From an uncultured Limosilactobacillus sp. (GTDB lineage Bacteria; Bacillota; Bacilli; Lactobacillales; Lactobacillaceae), in contig NZ_CAKPXS010000004.1 in NCBI RefSeq assembly GCF_934202235.1, positions 1-55,627 of the forward strand: a stretch of 55,627 bases of DNA, given 5' to 3'. Positions 41,672 to 50,273 of the stretch are shown piece by piece; position 1 is the stretch's first letter, and each line of letters starts with the position of its first letter. A program made the translations under genes and the position numbers. The notes below the pieces were generated by a model. The model saw only the letters and a list, made by a program, of their open reading frames with translations. It was not told the origin of the DNA and searched no databases.

Positions 41672-42967
41672 TCAACTAAATTCAGCATCAGCATGCCGGC
41701 CGGTAATGAAGTAGAACGGGACCGCAATCAGTAACGCGCCGAAGCCCCAGAGCAGGTTTTCCGCTGGCGTGTGGAATAGTAGCCAGCCAGAAACTGCTAA
41801 GGCGAGCAACGGAATCAACGGCCCAAATGGTAGCTTAAAGCTGCGGACTGCCTCCGGTTTGGTCCGCCGGAAAACGATCACTGCCAGGCAGGTAGGAATG
41901 TACTGGACAAAGCGGGAAATAGCGGAAATCATCGCCAACTTGGCAAAACTGCCAGTGTAAGCCAACAGTAAGCCGACAACTGTGGAAACAATGATGGCCA
42001 CGTAAGGAGCACCCCAGCGGTTTTTCTTGGCAAGGACGGCCGGCATCATCTGGTGTTCCGCCAGCGCTTCACCTGAACGGGGAGTGATGAAGGAAGACGC
42101 CACACAAATTCCGCCAATGGAGCAAAGTGTTCCCGCAGCAACCAGGACGCTCCCCCACTCACCGACCATTCGCTGAAGGGCATCCTGCACCGGCACGGTG
42201 GACTGCATCAGCCCGCTCCCCAACACACCGATACAAGCAACCATGATCAGCATGTAAATTGCCACCACGGCACTGAGCGAAATCAATAGTGCTTTCGGCA
42301 AGTTACGTTTCGGGTTGCGCATTTCACCAGCCGCCACAACTAGTCCCTCAAACCCACTGAACACGTAGAAGAGGGTCAGTGTCGTCTGGGCAAAATTGGC
42401 GGTAGAACCCTTTCCCGGTAAAAAGAACGGGTGAAAGTTTGCCGGGTGAAGAAAGAACAGTCCTAGTAACGCCACCAGCAGCAGGGGGACCAGCTTGGCA
42501 ACGGTCATAATATCGTTCAACTTGGTCGTTAAACGAACCCCCGCAATGTTTAACAGCATCAGGAAAATCCCGAGGACGGTCACCATTGCATTTTTGGCGA
42601 AGGGGGTGTTCAGTACCGGGAAGATCCCGCCAACCGCCGTTGCAAAACCGACGTACAGGGTAGCTTCGGCGATCATCCGCACCACCCAGGTCATAAAGCC
42701 AACTTCGTAACCAACAAAATTTCCAAAAGCGCCGCGAGCGTAAAGGTATGGTCCACCGTTAGTCCCGTACAGCCCCGCACATTCAGCGAAACATAGCGCA
42801 ATCAGGCAAACCAGGAGCCCGTCAAAGGCCAGTGATAAGAGGCTGGCTGGCCCGAATAATTTCATTCCAGAACTCGGGAGCAGGAAAATCCCCGTCCCAA
42901 TAATCCCGTTGATCCCGAAGAGGATGACACTCCCCATCCCCATCTTTTGTTTATTAGCTTCTTTCAT
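41672..42967 (-). CDS. APC-superfamily amino acid permease, coupled to a C26 hydrolase
   Basis: A 431-residue protein with about 12 transmembrane segments. TM1 has NGIIGTGIFLLPSSG, and the TM6-7 region has FYVFSGFEGLVVAAGEMRNPKRNLPKA, as in the AAT/GGP branches of APC permeases. Its ATG follows directly on the stop of the upstream C26 hydrolase gene (adjacent bases 42968/42967), with GGAGGAAGG inside the end of that gene, so they are translationally coupled. This suggests import of a glutamyl compound or amino acid that the hydrolase releases or uses. Confidence 0.88.
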   Translation of the reverse strand: MKEANKQKMGMGSVILFGINGIIGTGIFLLPSSGMKLFGPASLLSLAFDGLLVCLIALCFAECAGLYGTNGGPYLYARGAFGNFVGYEVGFMTWVVRMIAEATLYVGFATAVGGIFPVLNTPFAKNAMVTVLGIFLMLLNIAGVRLTTKLNDIMTVAKLVPLLLVALLGLFFLHPANFHPFFLPGKGSTANFAQTTLTLFYVFSGFEGLVVAAGEMRNPKRNLPKALLISLSAVVAIYMLIMVACIGVLGSGLMQSTVPVQDALQRMVGEWGSVLVAAGTLCSIGGICVASSFITPRSGEALAEHQMMPAVLAKKNRWGAPYVAIIVSTVVGLLLAYTGSFAKLAMISAISRFVQYIPTCLAVIVFRRTKPEAVRSFKLPFGPLIPLLALAVSGWLLFHTPAENLLWGFGALLIAVPFYFITGRHADAEFS

Positions 42968-43693
42968 CTAGCCTTCCTCCTTTGCGACCCGGTCAAAGAA
43001 CGCGGTAAAGATCCGTTCCTGCTGCGGGCTGTTTTGCCAAAGATTCTCTGGATGCCACTGAACTGCCTGAATGGAGGCGTCATCGTTTTCAACAGCTTCG
43101 ATGACGCCATCAGGCGCTGTCGCGACCACGTACAATGACGGTGCTACCTCCTTAACCGCCTGGTGGTGGCGGGAGTTGACCAGGGCCGATTCACCAATGG
43201 CTTGTCCCAGCTGACTGTCACCATCAATTTTGACCCGGTGGGTCGGCAAGTCGCCGCGGCTCCGCTGTGAATGCGGCAGCAAGTTTGCCGAATCATACTC
43301 GCTTGGCAGGTCCTGGTAGACGGAACCACCTAGCGCGGCATTGATGACCTGGATCCCGCGACAAATTCCAAACAATGGCAGGTGAAGTTTGACCGCCGCC
43401 TTGACCAGGGGAAACTCGAAAGCATCTCGCGGTGAGTAAGTCGGCCCGACGAAGCGGTGCGGGTTTTCCGCCAGGTATTCCGGTGCGATATCATGACCGC
43501 CAGGGATAATTAATCCATCAAGTCCTTGTAAAGACGCTAACGCCATCTCCCCGGGGACGATCGGGAGAATCACCGGTACCACCTGATGTTTCACTAACAC
43601 GTCGACTAACGGTTTAGGTGCAAAGTGTGCTAACTGTAGGTTAATAATCTCCGTCGGTTCCAAATCTGCGTCTGCACTAATTCCAATTCGCAT
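42968..43693 (-). CDS. Class-I glutamine amidotransferase-like hydrolase (gamma-glutamyl hydrolase, C26/PuuD-like)
   Basis: A 241-residue protein of the peptidase C26 family. The nucleophile Cys111 is in FGICRGIQ, the catalytic His/Glu in VQWHPENLW near residue 218, and GLIIPGGHDIAPEYL is the family N-terminal motif. Family members cleave gamma-glutamyl amides, for example gamma-glutamyl-GABA. The substrate is unknown. The ATG at 43693 is chosen because AGAAGG lies 7 bases upstream; the in-frame start at 43711 lacks one. The gene has a strong promoter (TTGACA-17-TTTAAT) and is coupled to an APC permease. Confidence 0.87.
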   Translation of the reverse strand: MRIGISADADLEPTEIINLQLAHFAPKPLVDVLVKHQVVPVILPIVPGEMALASLQGLDGLIIPGGHDIAPEYLAENPHRFVGPTYSPRDAFEFPLVKAAVKLHLPLFGICRGIQVINAALGGSVYQDLPSEYDSANLLPHSQRSRGDLPTHRVKIDGDSQLGQAIGESALVNSRHHQAVKEVAPSLYVVATAPDGVIEAVENDDASIQAVQWHPENLWQNSPQQERIFTAFFDRVAKEEG

Positions 43694-43726
43694 TGCTAGC
43701 CCTTCTCTCATTGAATTTTAATAAAT

Positions 43727-43755
43727 ATTAAACAGCGATAACGCCCAGCTGTCAA
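43727..43755 (-). promoter_or_regulatory. Promoter of the C26 hydrolase-permease pair
   Basis: On the minus strand TTGACA (43755-43750) and TTTAAT (43732-43727) are separated by exactly 17 bases, about 35 bases before the start codon. Confidence 0.8.
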
Positions 43756-43823
43756 TGCTTTTTAGCGACATTGATCACCCGCGATCGTTTTAAAATGAGA
43801 GGAGTATAATTTTTATTGGACAA

Positions 43824-43865
43824 AGAAAACCGACAAGAAGCTCCTCCTGGAACTTTTTGTCGGTT
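43824..43865 (-). terminator. Terminator after the HAD gene
   Basis: On the minus strand AACCGACAA and TTGTCGGTT form the outer stem with a bulged inner part, followed by TTTCTTTG. Confidence 0.75.
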
Positions 43866-43887
43866 CGTTATTGTTCATTTTTATTCG

Positions 43888-44532
43888 CTAGTGAACGTTC
43901 AACAGGTCACCAGGTTGCTTTAAGAGAAATTCACTGTCCTTCAACCGCTCTGGCATTGCCGAATCATAAACAGCACCCGCAAAGTGAGTGTGGGCGTTGG
44001 CAGCCGCCTTTAAGTCGTTAATGGTGTCACCGACGTAAATTGTTTCCGCCGCTTTCAGACCATGATCGTCCATTGCTTTCACAATGGGGTCACCATATGG
44101 CTTGTGGCGGACCGTATCAGTTGAGGTAATTGCAAATGAGAAGTATTTAGCAATGGTAAACGCCTGGTGAAAGTACTGTTCATACTCATCACGAACTTTG
44201 GAAGTGACAATGCCCAACTGAACATCCGGCCGGGCAGCCAGTTGGGCAAGCATTTCTGGTACGCCATCAATCACGGTGGCGTCCTTTTGCCGCTTGCTAG
44301 CAGCCTCATCCCAGGCAGCGGCGACTGCTTGAAAATCTGCTTTTTTAATACCAATGTACTCCAGCGATTCGGTTCCCGGAATTCCAAAAACTTCCTTGCT
44401 GTAGCGCTGCTCTTCTTCTGGCGTGTAGTGGTACCCAAAGTCAGCTAGGACCTCGAACAACACCGGCATGTAAACATCAAAGGTGTCAATCAGTGTTCCA
44501 TCAATATCAAACACGAAGTTTTTAATTGCCAT
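43888..44532 (-). CDS. HAD-superfamily phosphatase (PpaX/Gph-like)
   Basis: A 214-residue haloacid-dehalogenase-fold hydrolase. Motif I is DIDGT at residues 9-13 (nucleophile Asp9), motif II is VTSK, and motif III/IV contains KPYGDP and VGDTINDL. Cap-domain size is that of small sugar-phosphate, pyrophosphate or phosphoglycolate phosphatases. It overlaps the DHH gene by 11 bases, so it is translationally coupled in an operon of ABC-F, DHH and HAD genes. Substrate unknown. Confidence 0.88.
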   Translation of the reverse strand: MAIKNFVFDIDGTLIDTFDVYMPVLFEVLADFGYHYTPEEEQRYSKEVFGIPGTESLEYIGIKKADFQAVAAAWDEAASKRQKDATVIDGVPEMLAQLAARPDVQLGIVTSKVRDEYEQYFHQAFTIAKYFSFAITSTDTVRHKPYGDPIVKAMDDHGLKAAETIYVGDTINDLKAAANAHTHFAGAVYDSAMPERLKDSEFLLKQPGDLLNVH

Positions 44533-45628
44533 TCTTGTTCTCCTCGTCAGGCTTGCTCTTCAACAACGCTGCCAGTTTGCCAGCGACTTCCGGGTCCAGG
44601 TCATCCGCGAGAGTATGCTCGCTTTCCTGTTGTTCTTTGCGGGTCGCTTTGGTCGCACTCGCCAGCTGGTCAATAACTGCTTGTTCCCCGATCTTGACCG
44701 GGTTGATCGTCAACCGACCACCAGCAGCATTCGCGTGACCACCGCCCTGATAATACTGCTCAGCAAACTTAGCTACGTCCATTTTATCATTACTCCGCAG
44801 TGAAATCCGCATGGCGCCAATTACCAATGCCGCATCGAGCTGGGGCTGGGCAGCTAATAAGTCATGAGCCAGCTGGGATTGATAGTCACTAGCGTAAACG
44901 ACCCCCAAGCGGTGCCCGTCAATGGTCGTTTCCAGGACATCTTTCAGGTGGTGCTTAATGTACGCTGCCCGCCGCTCCATCAGGGTATGGACCAGCAGTT
45001 CATTGTCTCGCCAATAAGCGTCCCAGCCGGCAGCGAAGACGTGTTCCATAAACTCGCCCGCCCGCTTTTTCGGGTAGAACCAGAATAACTCATTGAGCTG
45101 GTCAGCGCCTTCACTGACCGCCGACGGTAAGTCAGGATCATTTTGCCAGTCCCAGGTGTCATAAGCCCTGATTAGCTCTGCTAACTGGGCCAACTGCTGA
45201 CGCCGTCCACTATCCAGTTGTTCCATCCCCGGCTGGTGCTGTAACCAGTCCCAGACGATACTAGTCGCACTCGCGTGAACCATCTCCCCATTCGGGGTAA
45301 CCGTATTAGCAGAATAACGCTGCCGCTGTACTTCTTCGGATTCGTGATGGTCAAAAACTAGCCAGTGGTTAGCAAAGTGCTGGTTCAGTTCCTTAAAGGT
45401 ATTTTCCGAATCGGGGGTCATATCCATAATGTAAACGTCACTGTAATTATTCAACGACGGCGAGTTAAACCAGTGATCGAGGGTCACGTCAATTTGCCCC
45501 GCACCAATATTTTCAACGTCAAATTCGGTGTTAGCAAAGACTTTTGGTTGGACGCTTTGCAACAGCATTGGCCCGCCAAAACCGTCGAGATCGTTGTGTG
45601 AAAAGACCTTGATTAATTGTTTTGTCAT
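44522..45628 (-). CDS. DHH-family phosphoesterase (DHHA1-containing)
   Basis: A 368-residue protein. The metal-binding motifs are HNDLDGFGG (residues 11-19) and DHHES (about 93-97). A DHHA1-like C-terminal motif GGGHANAAGG lies near residue 297. This combination is seen in NrnA-, GdpP-like and oligoribonuclease-type phosphoesterases, but there is no transmembrane or PAS part, so a soluble nanoRNase or cyclic-dinucleotide/pAp-type hydrolase is possible. The C-terminal 50 residues are charged and low in complexity. It starts 15 bases after the ABC-F gene and overlaps the HAD gene. Confidence 0.85.
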   Translation of the reverse strand: MTKQLIKVFSHNDLDGFGGPMLLQSVQPKVFANTEFDVENIGAGQIDVTLDHWFNSPSLNNYSDVYIMDMTPDSENTFKELNQHFANHWLVFDHHESEEVQRQRYSANTVTPNGEMVHASATSIVWDWLQHQPGMEQLDSGRRQQLAQLAELIRAYDTWDWQNDPDLPSAVSEGADQLNELFWFYPKKRAGEFMEHVFAAGWDAYWRDNELLVHTLMERRAAYIKHHLKDVLETTIDGHRLGVVYASDYQSQLAHDLLAAQPQLDAALVIGAMRISLRSNDKMDVAKFAEQYYQGGGHANAAGGRLTINPVKIGEQAVIDQLASATKATRKEQQESEHTLADDLDPEVAGKLAALLKSKPDEENKNGN

Positions 45629-45643
45629 AATCGCTACCCCTCA

Positions 45644-47188
45644 TTATTTACGCAAACTCAGCTTTTCAACGTTCAAGACCTTATCCAGCCAGCCACTAGT
45701 AAAGCTTTCTTCGTGGCTTACCAGCAAGAGGTTGCCCGGAAACTCCTGGAGGGCCCGCTTCAGCCCCTCCTTGGTCTCGTCGTCCAAGTGGTTGGTCGGT
45801 TCGTCCATGATCAAAAAATTGCACGGGGTCAGTTCGAGAACCGCTATTTTGACCTTAGTCTGCTCCCCACCCGAAAGCTGGTGGAGTGGTTTGGCGGCGT
45901 TGGCGGCATTAATCCCCGCCCGCGCCAGCTTTGTCCGAATCGTCTTCGGCTGCATCGTTGGGAACAGGTTTTGAATTGTTTGCAGTGGGGTCAATCCGGG
46001 ATTATCCCAGGTCAAGTTCTGGTCAAAGTAGTTGACCTTGGCCGACGGGGAAAAGGTCGCTGTTCCGCCCTTCGCCGGTAATTCACCGAGAATGGTCCGG
46101 ATTAGCGTCGTTTTCCCAACCCCGTTAAAGCCGCTAAAGAGCATCTTCTCACCCATCGTCAACGAGAAGGTGACCGGCTTCAACAGAGGACGCTGATAAC
46201 CGACACTGAGGTGGTCGACCCGGAGGGCATTTGCCGAACCACTTTCCTCGTACGGAAAATGAAACGTTGCCTTCAAGTTAGTCGACGGCGGCTCAACCTT
46301 CGTCATCCGGGCCAGCATCTTTTCCCGTGATTTCGCCATATTGGAGTTGCGGCCGGCCTTATTTTTCCGGATAAAGCGGGTCGCCTTCTCGATGACTTCC
46401 TGCTGCTTCTCATACTTCCGTTCCTGGGCTTCCTGCCGTTCGGCTTTTTGCCGCATGGCTTGCTGGAAACTACCCCGGTACTTGGTAATCTTACCGAAGC
46501 TAACATCACAGATGGTGGTCGTTACCTTTTCCAGGAAGTCATAGTCGTGCGAAATGATCATGGCTGCCCCATCAAAGTCATTCAGGTAGTCAACTAGCCA
46601 GGCGATGTGCGCCGTATCCAGGTAGTTCGTCGGTTCGTCTAGCAAGATCACGTCAGGATTTTGCAAGAGAAGTTTGGCCAAGATGAGCTTTGATCGCTGG
46701 CCCCCACTCATCTTGCCAACCAGCCGGTTCTCGCCCAGTTCCGTCAGTCCTAACCCCGCCATTACTTCGGCCACCTTGGTATCAATGTCGTAAAAACCAT
46801 GTGATTCCAAGTAGTCTTGCATTTGACCAGCCTTATCCAACTGCTTCGGGTCCGCCATCGCACTGGGGTCAGCGTACAGCTTAGTCAGCCGGTCTTGCGT
46901 TTGGTACAACTTGGCAAACGCACTGTGTAAAAACTGCAGGAGGGTCTCATCTTGGGGAATATCCACATACTGGTCCAGGTAACCACGGGTCGTTCCTGGC
47001 TGCCAGCTGACAGTTCCCGCTACCGGCAAGACCTGACCGATCAGAATCTTGATGAGGGTACTCTTGCCGGCCCCGTTTTGCCCGATGATCCCCATGTGCT
47101 CGTGCTTTTCCAAACGGAAACTGGCATCGTTATACAGTTCCTTATCGGCGTAGCTCATCGTCAGCCCGCTGACTTCTAATAAACTCAT
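45644..47188 (-). CDS. ABC-F family ATPase (ribosome-associated, YkpA/YbiT-like)
   Basis: A 514-residue protein with two ABC domains and no membrane part. Walker A1 is GQNGAGKS (36-43), signature 1 is MSGGQRSK, and Walker B1 is LLDEPTNYLD. A charged linker of about 75 residues follows (MRQKAERQEAQERKYEKQQ), the ABC-F P-site tRNA interaction motif. Walker A2 is GFNGVGKTT, signature 2 is LSGGEQTK, and Walker B2 is MDEPTNHLD. Length suits YkpA/YbiT translation factors rather than antibiotic-resistance proteins, though the latter are not excluded. It is the first gene of an operon with the DHH and HAD genes. Confidence 0.9.
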   Translation of the reverse strand: MSLLEVSGLTMSYADKELYNDASFRLEKHEHMGIIGQNGAGKSTLIKILIGQVLPVAGTVSWQPGTTRGYLDQYVDIPQDETLLQFLHSAFAKLYQTQDRLTKLYADPSAMADPKQLDKAGQMQDYLESHGFYDIDTKVAEVMAGLGLTELGENRLVGKMSGGQRSKLILAKLLLQNPDVILLDEPTNYLDTAHIAWLVDYLNDFDGAAMIISHDYDFLEKVTTTICDVSFGKITKYRGSFQQAMRQKAERQEAQERKYEKQQEVIEKATRFIRKNKAGRNSNMAKSREKMLARMTKVEPPSTNLKATFHFPYEESGSANALRVDHLSVGYQRPLLKPVTFSLTMGEKMLFSGFNGVGKTTLIRTILGELPAKGGTATFSPSAKVNYFDQNLTWDNPGLTPLQTIQNLFPTMQPKTIRTKLARAGINAANAAKPLHQLSGGEQTKVKIAVLELTPCNFLIMDEPTNHLDDETKEGLKRALQEFPGNLLLVSHEESFTSGWLDKVLNVEKLSLRK

Positions 47189-47269
47189 TTCATTCGCTCC
47201 TTTATACCACCACTAATAGTAGCATAATCCGTTCACCAATTTCGAAACTTACCTTCACTAACCAATAAA

Positions 47270-47316
47270 AAAGTCAGGTCAAAGCAGTAACCAAATACTG
47301 ATATGACTTGACTTTG
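47270..47316 (-). terminator. Second (distal) hairpin downstream of thrC
   Basis: On the minus strand AAAGTCAAGTCA pairs with TGACCTGACTTT (12 bp, one G-T), with an inner CAGTA/TACTG, followed by TTTTTTATTGG. It stands directly after the thrC terminator. Confidence 0.65.
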
Positions 47317-47321
47317 AGTAG

Positions 47322-47363
47322 AAAAAAGCCCCTCGTTCTCGGCCAAAGCCGAGTGCGAGGGGG
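47322..47363 (-). terminator. Strong terminator after thrC
   Basis: On the minus strand CCCCTCG-ACTCGGC and GCCGAG-ACGAGGGG form a roughly 15-bp stem with a tight loop, then CTTTTTTC. Confidence 0.9.
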
Positions 47364-47375
47364 AAGTTAATTATC

Positions 47376-48863
47376 TTAGAAAAGGATCGTTTCCAACAAG
47401 CCGCTCATGTCTGACGGAGCAACCACCCGCTGGGGCCGGTCCTGGCGGTCAAACAAGTTAGCGACACCCTGGGGGAGCGAACCACCCAGCAGTTGCTGCA
47501 GTTGCCGAATTGCCGGCAAACCAGGTTCATCAACCGCACTGCCGGTAATGGAATAGTAAACTGTCTCCGGGAACTTAAACGGGCTGGCCGTCGAAATGAT
47601 CACCATTGGCGTCTCATCCCCACTGTCTTCCTGGTACTGACGGGCCACCGCAGAGGCCACCGCCGTGTGCGGGTCAATGGCGTAGTGGTTCTGGTGGTAG
47701 GAACGGTGAATTTCGTCACGAACTAGCTGTTCATCTGCAAAACCCGCGGCAAAATGCTGATCCAAGAAGTCCTTCTCACTGTCATTGACCTGGTAGAAGC
47801 CCTGCTGCTGCAACTGAGACATTAAATTAACCACCCGCTGGTTATCTCCGTTAGCAGCGTCAAATAACAACCGTTCTAGGTTACTTGACACCAGGATATC
47901 CATCGACGGTGAATTAGTGACCGTAAAGGCTCGCCGGCGGTCATATTTACCAGTGGCAAAGAAGTCGGTGAGGACGTTGTTTTGGTCCGAGGCACAAACC
48001 AACCGGTGAATGGGCAACCCGAGCTTTTGGGCGTAATAACCTGCCAGGATATCACCAAAGTTACCCGTCGGTACCGTAAAGTTGACCTCATCGCCTCCCT
48101 TAATTTCATGACGGGCCAGCAGCTGACCGTAAGCATAAAAGTAGTAAGCAACTTGGGGGATCAGTCGCCCGATATTCATCGAGTTAGCCGAAGAGAATTG
48201 CAACTGGTGAGCTGCTAATTCAGCCCCTAATTGAGGGTCATTGAAAATTCGCTTCACGTTTTGCTGGGCATCATCAAAGTTGCCATCGACTGCTACCGGG
48301 GTCAGGTTATCACCAGGCAGGCTGCGCATCTGGTGCAACTGAACAGGGCTTACCCCATGGTGCGGATAAAAGACGACGACCTGGGTACCAGCTACGTTGC
48401 TAAAGCCATCCATCGACGCCCCGCCGGTATCGCCAGATGTCGCCGTGAGGATGACAATTTGACGGTCAAGCCCCATCAATTTCACCGCCCGCGTCATTAA
48501 TTGCGGCAACAGCTGGAGTGCCACGTCCTTAAAGGCCAGTGTTGGGCCATGAAAAAGTTCCAAGAAGTAGTTGCCACCCACCTTGTTGGTCAGCGGCGTA
48601 ATCGCCGGGTCATCCCACTGCTTGCCATAGGCCTGGGCAACACTTGCCGTCCGCTGCTCAGCAGACCAGTCGTCCATCAGCCAGGACAACACCAGTAATG
48701 ATGCCTGCTGAAGGGTAATGCCCCTCAGTTGTTGAAGTGAAAAAGCTGGTTGGGGAAAATCAACGGGAACGTAAAGACCACCATCAGGGGCCAGTCCCTG
48801 AATCACCGCCTCGGCGGCATTTTTGGTGTTGGCGACAGTTCCCCGCGTACTCCGGTATTGCAT
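47376..48863 (-). CDS. thrC: Threonine synthase
   Basis: A 495-residue PLP enzyme that makes threonine from O-phosphohomoserine. The N-terminal MQYRSTRGT and GLAPDGGLYVP segments, the PLP lysine in HGPTLAFKDVALQ, and ILTATSGDTGGAS are the family motifs. Length fits the longer threonine synthase class. AAGGAGGG lies upstream of the ATG. It is divergent from hom-thrB across a 107-base spacer, so all three threonine genes are present but in two transcripts. Confidence 0.93.
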   Translation of the reverse strand: MQYRSTRGTVANTKNAAEAVIQGLAPDGGLYVPVDFPQPAFSLQQLRGITLQQASLLVLSWLMDDWSAEQRTASVAQAYGKQWDDPAITPLTNKVGGNYFLELFHGPTLAFKDVALQLLPQLMTRAVKLMGLDRQIVILTATSGDTGGASMDGFSNVAGTQVVVFYPHHGVSPVQLHQMRSLPGDNLTPVAVDGNFDDAQQNVKRIFNDPQLGAELAAHQLQFSSANSMNIGRLIPQVAYYFYAYGQLLARHEIKGGDEVNFTVPTGNFGDILAGYYAQKLGLPIHRLVCASDQNNVLTDFFATGKYDRRRAFTVTNSPSMDILVSSNLERLLFDAANGDNQRVVNLMSQLQQQGFYQVNDSEKDFLDQHFAAGFADEQLVRDEIHRSYHQNHYAIDPHTAVASAVARQYQEDSGDETPMVIISTASPFKFPETVYYSITGSAVDEPGLPAIRQLQQLLGGSLPQGVANLFDRQDRPQRVVAPSDMSGLLETILF

Positions 48864-48970
48864 TGTGGGCCCTCCTTAAGAAGATTTGCTGCGCCCATTA
48901 TACCGCATTTCGTTCGGATTATGATAGAATAATGAGAGAAAACCTAATTTTAGGAAGGGGCGCGTCACTG

Positions 48971-50260
48971 ATGAAAGAAATCCAGATTGGCATGATCGGC
49001 CTGGGAACAGTTGGCTCCGGTGTTTTAAAAATGATCCAGGACAACGAAGGAAAGATCCTGAATATTACTGGTTGCCGGCTGCACGTTAAAACAATCGTCG
49101 TCCACAACACTAGCAAACGGCGGCAGGTCCCGCTGTGGGATACTTACCTGACCAACAACTTCGATGAGTTGCTCAACGACCCGGAGATTCCAATCGTTGT
49201 CGAAGTCATGGGCGGCATCCACCCGGCGAAGGAGCGGATTGCGGCGCTTCTCAAAGCCAAAAAGCACGTGGTTACTGCTAATAAGAACCTGATTGCCACT
49301 GACGGTTCCGAGCTAACGAAGCTGGCGGCAGATAACGGTGTTGACCTCGTCTACGAGGCCAGTGTGGCCGGGGGAATCCCGATCCTGCGGACGATTACCA
49401 ACAGCTTCCCGGCTGATAAGATCCTGGAAGTCCGTGGGATCGTCAACGGGACAACTAACTACATCCTTACCAAGATGAATACCGACCACCTGAGTTACGA
49501 AAAAGCCCTCAAGCAGGCCCAGGACTTAGGTTTTGCCGAAGCCGACCCGACAAACGATGTCGCAGGTTTTGATGCGGCTTACAAAATGATTATCCTTAGT
49601 CAGTTTTCCTTTGGAACCCGGTTAACGATTGATGACCTCCACGTGGAGGGAATTGAAAATATTAACCGCGACGACATCAAACAAGCTGATAACTTTGGCT
49701 ACGTAATTAAGCTTGTCGGGATTGCCCGGCGGGTAAAAGAATCGGTCTTTGCCGAAGTGGCACCCGTCCTGGTTCCAAAAGGCACCCCGCTGGCCACGGT
49801 TAATAACGAGCGCAACGCCGTCATGGTCACTGGTCAAGCCGTCGGCGACGTCCTCTTTTACGGGCCCGGGGCTGGTGGCCTGCCAACGGCCAACTCCGTC
49901 TTAAGCGATATTATCGCCGTCACCCAAAACATTGCTACCGGCACTACCGGCCACCAGTTTAACAACTACCGCCAGCACTACCAATCAACCTCGCTTGATG
50001 ATATCTGTTACCGCTACTACTTATCGTTGACGATGAAGGATGTTCCCGGGGAAATGCTCCGCTTAACAAAGATTTTTGCGGAGATCAACGCTAGTTTCCT
50101 TACTATCGTCCAGTCGTCGACCTCCGCTGGGCTGGCCAAACTAGCCATCGTCACCCACTCAATGACCCGCCGCCAGTTGCTCGACCTGCAAGCCGCCATC
50201 GATAAGTCGCCACACCACTCTCTGCAGCTCAAAGCAGCTTACAAGGTCCTGGATAAGTAA
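48971..50260 (+). CDS. hom: Homoserine dehydrogenase
   Basis: A 429-residue NAD(P)-dependent enzyme. The Rossmann motif is GLGTVGSG (10-17); the catalytic region contains GIVNGTTNYILTKM, and AEADPTNDVAGFDAAYK is the family signature. A C-terminal ACT domain (about 350-429) suggests threonine feedback. The ATG at 48971 is chosen because AGGAAGGGG lies about 10 bases upstream; the frame continues upstream to 48737 but that part overlaps thrC and has no start signal. It is followed by thrB with 13 bases between. Confidence 0.94.
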   Translation: MKEIQIGMIGLGTVGSGVLKMIQDNEGKILNITGCRLHVKTIVVHNTSKRRQVPLWDTYLTNNFDELLNDPEIPIVVEVMGGIHPAKERIAALLKAKKHVVTANKNLIATDGSELTKLAADNGVDLVYEASVAGGIPILRTITNSFPADKILEVRGIVNGTTNYILTKMNTDHLSYEKALKQAQDLGFAEADPTNDVAGFDAAYKMIILSQFSFGTRLTIDDLHVEGIENINRDDIKQADNFGYVIKLVGIARRVKESVFAEVAPVLVPKGTPLATVNNERNAVMVTGQAVGDVLFYGPGAGGLPTANSVLSDIIAVTQNIATGTTGHQFNNYRQHYQSTSLDDICYRYYLSLTMKDVPGEMLRLTKIFAEINASFLTIVQSSTSAGLAKLAIVTHSMTRRQLLDLQAAIDKSPHHSLQLKAAYKVLDK

Positions 50261-50273
50261 GGAGGAATGAATG

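Noticed and set aside
45644..47188. Antibiotic-resistance ABC-F (Msr/Vga-type)
   Set aside because: Linker length and operon context suit housekeeping YkpA/YbiT-type factors better, though this was not tested.
48737..48970. N-terminal extension of hom into thrC
   Set aside because: The extension is antisense to thrC, unlike any Hom N-terminus, and the ATG at 48971 has a good ribosome-binding site.
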